Assembly: GCA_013314865.1 (NCBI GenBank)
Contig: JABUEV010000204.1
Span: 1-5,270 of the forward strand
Length of the DNA stretch: 5,270 bases
Direction: 5' to 3'
Origin: Bacteroidales bacterium
GTDB lineage: Bacteria > Bacteroidota > Bacteroidia > Bacteroidales > VadinHA17
Below, in pieces: positions 1 through 5,270 of this stretch (the stretch's first letter is position 1; the number at the start of each line of letters is the position of its first letter). A program made the translations under genes and the position numbers. The notes below the pieces were generated by a model. It did no database searches, was not told the origin of the DNA, and saw only the letters and a program-made list of their open reading frames with translations.

Positions 1-653
1 GACTGCCCCGGTTTGACTTTGCCTATATATTTTTCGGGAAGCTGTACATCCATAAACATGGTCTTATAATTCATGATTTTTGCAATGGTTGATCCTGTTT
101 CAATCTGGGTCCCCCTGGTATAATAGGGGAGGTCAACTATCACACCGCTAATCGGAGCAACAATTCTTGTCTTTTCAAGCTGAAGCCGGGAATTCTCGAG
201 GGTATTTTTTGCGTTCTCATAATTAATGCTTGCAGTCTTCAGCTCCTTCAGCGTCACGCCTCCTTTCTCATACAATGACTCCTGTTTGCGCAGTTCGCTT
301 TCAGCCAGTTCAAGATTCAGTTTATTGGTTTCATATTTCACCGAAATCACGTATTCCTGATCTTCAAGCCTGGCAATCAGTTCACCTGCATTTATCCTGT
401 CGCCCAACTGCCACGGTCTTCCTGTGCGGGGATTCTTTTCCAGATAATACTCAGCACTGATTTTTGATTTCAGCACAACTTCCCCTTCCGGATATACAGT
501 TCCGGTAATATTTACATATTCCTCAATCGGCTTCAGTCTGATTTCTTCTACCGTAACAGGCACTTCCACATCGGCTGTTAGGTTCTGGTCGCGGTTCCGG
601 CAGGCTATAACAGTCAGCAAAGCAGGAATAATAATTAAAAGAGCTTTTTTCAT
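1..653 (-). CDS. HlyD/AcrA-type efflux periplasmic adaptor lipoprotein (3' end beyond window)
   Basis: This is the N-terminal 217 residues of a membrane fusion (periplasmic adaptor) protein, which links an inner-membrane pump to a TolC-type outer membrane channel. The family is usually about 350-420 residues, so roughly half is visible; the frame is open to the window edge. The ATG at 653 is followed by a lipoprotein signal: MKKA, a hydrophobic stretch, then the lipobox VIAC with Cys18 as the lipidation site. Residues about 45-105 form the first half of the lipoyl/barrel-sandwich domain (GDRINAGELIARLED). Residues about 106-162 form the alpha-helical hairpin, rich in Leu, Glu and Lys. Residues about 163-195 are the returning lipoyl half (TRIVAPISGVI, then TGSTIAKI), and the beta-barrel begins at about 198. 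Between the first lipoyl strands there is an extra segment (about residues 67-82, with NPRTGRPW) in place of the usual short Gly turn. It starts 12 bases after the TolC stop, in the same frame and without a Shine-Dalgarno motif, so it is probably cotranscribed. Whether the partner pump is ABC or RND type cannot be told from this part. Confidence 0.93.
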   Translation of the reverse strand, partial: MKKALLIIIPALLTVIACRNRDQNLTADVEVPVTVEEIRLKPIEEYVNITGTVYPEGEVVLKSKISAEYYLEKNPRTGRPWQLGDRINAGELIARLEDQEYVISVKYETNKLNLELAESELRKQESLYEKGGVTLKELKTASINYENAKNTLENSRLQLEKTRIVAPISGVIVDLPYYTRGTQIETGSTIAKIMNYKTMFMDVQLPEKYIGKVKPGQ

Positions 654-665
654 ATTTACAGGATA
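654..665 (-). other. 12-base TolC-adaptor gene junction
   Basis: Only 12 bases separate the TAA of the TolC-family gene (668-666) from the ATG of the adaptor gene (653-651). No purine-rich Shine-Dalgarno sequence lies in front of the ATG, as is usual in Bacteroidota. There is no room for a terminator or promoter, which supports cotranscription and possibly translational coupling. The TAA is also the in-frame stop that fixes the adaptor start, because no other start codon lies between them. Confidence 0.75.
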
Positions 666-2180
666 TTATTTTTTTGACAGATAATTGATATTCTTCACCG
701 GAGTCACCGGTTCATTCTTTTCAAAGTCATAAAGAGTCTGAATTTTAAGGTTCAGAAGTTCAAGTTTATATGATATGAGAGCATTGGTGTAGGCAAGCTG
801 TTTTTCTGACAGCTGATTCTGGTATATGTTAAGATCCATACCTGTAAGGTCTCCGTTTTTGTATCTTTCAAGGTTGAGGTCATAGGTCATCTGGGCATTG
901 GTCACTGACTGTCTGGCAATTCCAATCTGGTTGCGCAGATTGGAAAGGTTCCTGTATACCTGCCTGATGCTGAGAATTATATTATTCTGTTCTTCCTCCA
1001 GATTGATTCTGGATGTTTCAATCGATGCTTCTGTGGCTTTTATCCTCGACTTTTTTTCACCCCAGTCCCACAAAGGAATTGTCAGTGACAGTGATACACT
1101 TTCGTTATCGGTAGGATTGGAATAGACATCGTTTAGTTTTTCATTATCACCGAATAATCCGACCGACAGGCCCAGGCTTCCCTTGAATTCATTCAAAGCC
1201 TTTGTCCTTATCAGGTCGAACTGTGAGCTCTCTATTTCAATTGCCCTTTGTCTTAGTTCCATCCTGTTCTCAAGTCCCCTGTCAATGGCAAATGCAATAT
1301 CGACATTCACCGTATCAACATCAATATTAGGGAGTACAATAATTTCGTCATAAAGACTCATTCCGATAAGGATTTTAAATTCATCCATTGCGTTCTCGAG
1401 TGACACCTGTTTGTTTTCGAAATCAGATCTTGTGGTGGAGAGGTTCAGTTCTGCCTGGAACATCTCTTCGCGGGCTGAAATGCCTGCCTCAACTTTGTTT
1501 TTTATTATGTCGTAGCTCTTCTGCATATTAAGGTATGCCTGCCGGGCTATTTCAAGGCTTTGCTGCTGCTGGTAAACATAGTAGAATGCCTGTGCCACCT
1601 GCTTCTCAAGTGCAAGAAGCTGTATTGCATAATTCAGCTGGGCATTTTCGAGAGCCAGTTCCAGTTCCCTTAACTGAAGCTTTGTTCTGTTATATGTAAA
1701 CAGAGGCTGGTCGATATTAAGAGAAAGGTTGTTGCTGAATCCTTTAGTGGTCAGATCGGTGAACTCACTGTATGAGTCTTTGTATCCGAACCGGTTTATC
1801 AGGGACACCCTCGCATCTGTAAGCACAATTGGCTGAGAGATGGTAAAAAGCCCGAAGCTTTCGGTTGTTTTTGTCGAATTCCATTTTGATATGAGGTCGT
1901 TAAATGACCTGTTCTGGCTGTAGCCGATAGGGTTTATGGTAAGAGAAAAACTTGATTTGAGAGAAGCGTTCTGTGCATTCAGGTTCTCCTGGTTTCTTAT
2001 AAGATTCAGTCTTGTCCTCTGCATTGTCGGACTGTTATCTTCTGCTATCCTGAGGGCTCCCTCCAGGGTAAGTCCTTGCTGGGCGTGGAGACAGACCATA
2101 TTGATGCTTACAATGATTAGAGCCAGGAGTCTTGTCACCGGCTTCCTGTGAAACCTCTCATGAAGTGTTTTAGGGTACAT
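666..2180 (-). CDS. TolC-family outer membrane efflux protein
   Basis: This complete 504-residue protein has the normal length for the outer membrane efflux protein (OEP/TolC) family, whose trimers form a beta-barrel pore with a long periplasmic helical tunnel for tripartite pumps or type I secretion. Residues 1-33 look like a Sec signal peptide: a basic n-region with R10, R12, K13 and R17, a hydrophobic core at 18-30, and a likely cut after LHA (33) before QQG. Cys30 is not in a lipobox, so it is not expected to be a lipoprotein. Two family repeats are visible. The first spans about 36-272, with the strand pair around LSLNIDQPLF and helices rich in Ala, Leu and Gln at 167-270. The second spans about 295-485, with the typical LSLTIPLWDWGEKKSRI (364-380) and RYKNGDLTGMDLN (439-451). 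The ATG at 2180 is chosen because an in-frame TAA lies at 2195-2193 and the next Met (28) is inside the signal peptide. The neighbouring adaptor gene makes an export role very likely. The substrate is unknown. Confidence 0.96.
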   Translation of the reverse strand: MYPKTLHERFHRKPVTRLLALIIVSINMVCLHAQQGLTLEGALRIAEDNSPTMQRTRLNLIRNQENLNAQNASLKSSFSLTINPIGYSQNRSFNDLISKWNSTKTTESFGLFTISQPIVLTDARVSLINRFGYKDSYSEFTDLTTKGFSNNLSLNIDQPLFTYNRTKLQLRELELALENAQLNYAIQLLALEKQVAQAFYYVYQQQQSLEIARQAYLNMQKSYDIIKNKVEAGISAREEMFQAELNLSTTRSDFENKQVSLENAMDEFKILIGMSLYDEIIVLPNIDVDTVNVDIAFAIDRGLENRMELRQRAIEIESSQFDLIRTKALNEFKGSLGLSVGLFGDNEKLNDVYSNPTDNESVSLSLTIPLWDWGEKKSRIKATEASIETSRINLEEEQNNIILSIRQVYRNLSNLRNQIGIARQSVTNAQMTYDLNLERYKNGDLTGMDLNIYQNQLSEKQLAYTNALISYKLELLNLKIQTLYDFEKNEPVTPVKNINYLSKK

Positions 2181-2248
2181 ATTGTTATTTTTTTAACAGA
2201 AACCTGATTTTTTTCAATTGCTTAAACTTTTTCAAAATCTGATCATAT
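2181..2248 (-). other. 68-base AT-rich intergenic gap, no terminator or promoter seen
   Basis: The gap between the permease-fusion stop and the TolC-family start is strongly AT-rich and includes an A7 run just before the TolC start (T7 on the plus strand at 2188-2194). The only inverted repeat I can find is a 4-base stem at the end of the upstream gene, far too weak for an intrinsic terminator. A TTTTG occurs, but no Bacteroidota-type TAnnTTTG box follows at the expected distance. The gap is therefore best read as an internal operon spacer, although a weak secondary promoter cannot be excluded by eye. Confidence 0.5.
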
Positions 2249-5200
2249 TCAGAACTGCGGCACCCATTTTATTGCATCTCCGATCACAACTTTACCGGTC
2301 GATTTGTTAGTAAGTTCCACCCTTGCGGTATCGGATGAAATATAATATCTCCCAAGGTTGTTCCAGCCGGGTTCCGAATTCTCATATTCAATAGTAATTT
2401 CCTCGACTCCTTCGTCGTGGTAGATCCTGTAATGCATATCCTGATATATGCTTGCACCCTCGGGCTCCGGCGGGGGCATTCCCGGGCCGGCATCCCCGCC
2501 CTGGTTAACAAGCAGTCTGTCGCCCGATTTGCCTATATAGGTATAGACATTGTAGTACCCGGGTTTTTTAACCGGGGTTTCCCACACTACAGACCGTTCA
2601 CCTGCTCCGGCCTTCGTATACACTGATGAACGGATATATCTGCCATAGTAGAATGACCGGGCCACCGGCTGCCAGTGATCGGGGATGCCGTACATCCGGA
2701 TCTCTTCGTAGGGAAGGCGGTTGGACTGGTTTATTCCCAGCCAGCGTTTAAGAGGACTCTCATTGCCGACGGCTTGCCTGATTCTGAATCCCGGATCCTC
2801 ATTATCGACAATTATTTCTGACGGCTCAGTGAAGGCAGGCAATGAAGCAAGCTTTTCTTCTCCTGTAAATTCCTTTACAATCCCCCTGGCTTTTGTTATT
2901 TCTTCGACAGGAATTCTTATTTCTCCGGGAATATTTCCGGAGACCAAAGTATTGACAATCATTTCTACCGGCTGGTCATTAAGCACGATTCCTGTCTTCT
3001 TCGATTCACCGGGTCCGAGCAGGATAATTCTTGAGATTCCGGTATTTTCAAGACCGCTTCCCTGTGATGTTATCATTACTGATCTTCCTCCCCCCGGCAG
3101 TTGTGTCATTACGCTTGTCATTCCTGATCCCCCCGAACCTTCCCTGCCTGTCCTGAATGTAACATTAAGCAATCCTGTCACCTGTTCCGGATTTGAAGCA
3201 ATGAAAGTTACCTGAAATTTAGTCATATTGCCGGAAATTATTTCACTAACCCTGAGGTCAGAAATAATGAATCCCGGCTGTTTTTTGCCATTAAACCATT
3301 CATCAAGGTGCGGATAAAACTCCATGCCGAATTTTTGTTTATAGTCGGCATTTAGTTTGAGTATGTCGATGCTTTTGAACTTATTGATATCAAGATAATT
3401 TCTGAACCATTGGTTAAATTCATCGATGCCTGCATAAGCTTTGAAAAGTGTAAACAGATAATCTCCTTTTAGAGTGAGGACAGTCCGCAGGGTATCACCT
3501 GCCGGATTTTTTGAAATGATTTCACCAAGACTGTATTTTTTCAGCACCAGGTTTGCCTTGTCGTTTTCACTTAGTTCTCCGAAAGGATTATTGTTGGCTA
3601 AAAAGTCATCCGGATTTTCAACCTTCTGGAGGTACGATTCAAATACTGTGTTAATTACAGGATACTCGGATGAATAGAAGTTATTTCGAAAGAAATAGAA
3701 GCTTGGGCCGAGTCTGTATCTGACAGGCTCATTCCATACGGCGCCGTTTACATATCTGAAGTCTGTTCCGCTGATAAAGGTGTTTCTTATGAAATTGTTA
3801 AAGAGCCTTACCATTAATTCCTTATCTGTTATTACCTGGTTGTTGCGGGCCATTCTCCTTTTCTGTCGCTGGAACTGTTTCTTAAAACCGGCGTTTCTGA
3901 GAGTTGACAGTTTTTCGGGTAGCAAAACAAGCGATGGCTGAACTTCCGCCCTTGTCTGTGTATTTAGCCTAGGATATGAATAATACTGAACCGGCACCTC
4001 CAGAAGAGTGAGAGTGCTGAAAGGATATCTTACAGAAAAACTGGTTTCCATGTCCCTCATAAGCCCTGACACCAGCAACCCGAGAGTATCTTTCAGCTCA
4101 GACAGGTCTTTTTTGTAATAGTCATTCCCCGGGAAATGATAACTTAAATACTTCACTGAATCAACAATAATGCTGTCAGCCACGTAATTACCGATGGCAA
4201 GTGTCAGACCGGCAAGAGGCTGATCCGGATTGAATATAAAACTGCCGCCTGATTTTTTCACATTGCCCTGGGATACTGCAGTCAGGCCATTATGAGTTTT
4301 GACTTTCAGCGTATATCTGGTGAAGTCATTTTTTATTCTCACAGGGTTTGAAGGGTAATAATTAAGTGCGGCTACGGGGTACCAGTGAGCTTCAGGAGTA
4401 AGAAGAACATACTCGTCTGTCAGGAATGCCTGTCTTTTGCTGATATTAAGCATTTCTATCCTGTAGGGATTATCCTTCGGAGTGCCGTTATAGCCCGGGA
4501 AGCAGAAGGATTCATTAACTTTTCCATGGTATCTTATTACCAGACTGTCTGTTTCATCAGGATTCAGTCTCCTTGCGGGATCAATTTCTATTATATGATT
4601 GACTCTTCTGAAATTCAGTTTGCCGGAGCCGGATTCCACTGCATCGACAATCAGTGAAGGATTTAACGAAAAAAAGTACTTATCTGCAGGAGTTTTATTA
4701 TCGTTAAGTATTTTCAGCCCGGCTGTAACTTTAACAGAAGCCCCTTCATGAAGAAGGTCGATTGAAGCATCGGTGATTCTCGTGAAATCACGGTTTTCAA
4801 ATTCCTTGCTGACAGCGATAGCTGTTTTTCTGGCATTTTTTTCATGGAGGTGATTTTTCACTGTATTCCATCCGCATACTGTTGAGCCGGTCAGGAAGGA
4901 GATCATTAATATGACAGCAAGATATTTTTGAAAAACAGACTGAGGCAGTCTCCTGAAAAGCAGGACAGTGCCCATCACTGAAGCCATGCCGAGAAAAAGA
5001 TATGTAAGCCGCTGATTTATAATTTGTCCTTGATTGGCAAATCCTATCATGTCAGATTTAAAAACCGGCAGTCCGAAAGCCATGTAGTCAAAAATGTAGC
5101 CTGCCCGGTAATAGAGCCAGAACATGTTCAATGCGGCATAGCCCAGCAGAATCATGAAAGTCACAGCCTGGTTTCTGATAACCGACATAAGGATGAAGGA

Positions 5201-5270
5201 GAAGCCCAGACTGAATATTATTGTCGGAACACAGATTATAAGAAGGAAATAAAGGTATGACAGGATGTCA
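2249..5270 (-). CDS. ABC-2 type permease fused to degenerate M1 aminopeptidase-like and golvesin-like domains (5' end beyond window)
   Basis: Numbering starts at the Met encoded at 5188, but the frame continues open for 27 more codons to the window edge and encodes a clear membrane helix, so that Met is internal. About 1006 residues are visible. Four helices lie at about -26 to -1, 8-27, 60-78 and 89-107. The short loops carry positive charge (R5; RR at 79-80 and K88), which puts the large soluble part in the periplasm. Residues about 125-345 resemble the M1 N-terminal beta domain (TPEAHWYPV at 264-272). Residues 350-640 resemble the M1 catalytic region and what follows it: RYPFSTLTLLEVPV at 387-400, KGDYLFTLFKAYAGIDEF at 574-591, and GMEFYPHLDEWF near 621-632. 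No HExxH is present, so peptidase activity is unlikely. Residues 640-790 look like beta-sandwich with a Gly/Ser-rich loop at 681-712. Residues about 792-976 look golvesin C-terminal-like: IIVDNEDPGF, then VVWETPVKKPGYYNVY, GWNNLGRYYI, and a final GDAIKW. The role is probably export or substrate handling across the inner membrane, with a separate ATPase. The fusion class is fairly sure; the substrate is unknown. Confidence 0.82.
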   Translation of the reverse strand, partial: DILSYLYFLLIICVPTIIFSLGFSFILMSVIRNQAVTFMILLGYAALNMFWLYYRAGYIFDYMAFGLPVFKSDMIGFANQGQIINQRLTYLFLGMASVMGTVLLFRRLPQSVFQKYLAVILMISFLTGSTVCGWNTVKNHLHEKNARKTAIAVSKEFENRDFTRITDASIDLLHEGASVKVTAGLKILNDNKTPADKYFFSLNPSLIVDAVESGSGKLNFRRVNHIIEIDPARRLNPDETDSLVIRYHGKVNESFCFPGYNGTPKDNPYRIEMLNISKRQAFLTDEYVLLTPEAHWYPVAALNYYPSNPVRIKNDFTRYTLKVKTHNGLTAVSQGNVKKSGGSFIFNPDQPLAGLTLAIGNYVADSIIVDSVKYLSYHFPGNDYYKKDLSELKDTLGLLVSGLMRDMETSFSVRYPFSTLTLLEVPVQYYSYPRLNTQTRAEVQPSLVLLPEKLSTLRNAGFKKQFQRQKRRMARNNQVITDKELMVRLFNNFIRNTFISGTDFRYVNGAVWNEPVRYRLGPSFYFFRNNFYSSEYPVINTVFESYLQKVENPDDFLANNNPFGELSENDKANLVLKKYSLGEIISKNPAGDTLRTVLTLKGDYLFTLFKAYAGIDEFNQWFRNYLDINKFKSIDILKLNADYKQKFGMEFYPHLDEWFNGKKQPGFIISDLRVSEIISGNMTKFQVTFIASNPEQVTGLLNVTFRTGREGSGGSGMTSVMTQLPGGGRSVMITSQGSGLENTGISRIILLGPGESKKTGIVLNDQPVEMIVNTLVSGNIPGEIRIPVEEITKARGIVKEFTGEEKLASLPAFTEPSEIIVDNEDPGFRIRQAVGNESPLKRWLGINQSNRLPYEEIRMYGIPDHWQPVARSFYYGRYIRSSVYTKAGAGERSVVWETPVKKPGYYNVYTYIGKSGDRLLVNQGGDAGPGMPPPEPEGASIYQDMHYRIYHDEGVEEITIEYENSEPGWNNLGRYYISSDTARVELTNKSTGKVVIGDAIKWVPQF

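Noticed and set aside
230..460. Plus-strand open frame near the left end
   Set aside because: It overlaps the adaptor gene on the other strand, which shows clear lipoprotein, lipoyl and hairpin features; the product has no recognisable features.
669..675. Seven-A run on the coding strand just before the TolC stop, as a possible programmed slippage site
   Set aside because: The adaptor has its own ATG with a clean lipoprotein signal and the TolC protein ends at normal family length, so no frameshift is needed. Short A runs are common in AT-rich genomes.
2181..2248. Possible promoter for the TolC gene, based on a TTTTG motif
   Set aside because: No TAnnTTTG partner box is found at a suitable spacing, and the gap is short within a same-strand cluster.
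2235..2250. Small inverted repeat (CTGA / TCAG on the coding strand) at the end of the fusion gene
   Set aside because: The stem is only four bases, has no GC-rich core and no proper U-tract at the right distance, so it is not a convincing terminator.
2721..3215. Long plus-strand open frame opposite the permease-fusion gene
   Set aside because: It lies wholly inside the well-supported minus-strand gene and gives a Pro/Ser-rich product with no domain pattern; it is an antisense shadow of the Gly/Ser-rich coding sequence.

Overview
The window reads as a stretch of Bacteroidota chromosome. The signs are moderately AT-rich coding sequence, AT-rich gaps without Shine-Dalgarno motifs, a TolC-type protein and a lipoprotein adaptor in the style of that phylum, and an ABC permease fused to an M1 aminopeptidase-like module, an arrangement I associate mainly with Bacteroidota. 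The assignment rests on protein style, not on a marker gene. All genes are on the minus strand, so transcription runs from position 5270 towards position 1. The window is almost fully coding.

From upstream to downstream there are three genes. (1) 5270-2249 is a very large membrane protein whose start lies outside the window. It has four visible membrane helices that look like the end of an ABC-2 type permease, then an M1 aminopeptidase-like module without the HExxH zinc motif, then a beta-rich region with a Gly/Ser-rich loop, and finally a golvesin C-terminal-like domain. (2) 2180-666 is a complete TolC-family outer membrane efflux protein. (3) 653-1 is the first 217 residues of a lipoprotein HlyD/AcrA-type periplasmic adaptor, cut off by the window edge.

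The gaps are 68 and 12 bases and contain no recognisable terminator or promoter, so the three genes are probably one operon. The simplest reading is an envelope-spanning export system with an inner-membrane ABC permease (its ATPase not visible, probably upstream), an adaptor and an outer-membrane duct. Alternatively, the adaptor and TolC protein serve a different pump (RND or MacB-like) encoded beyond position 1. The most unusual element is the permease-linked periplasmic module: an apparently inactive peptidase fold followed by a golvesin-like domain, which could act as a substrate-binding or docking device. No RNA genes, mobile elements, CRISPR arrays or notable repeats were seen.
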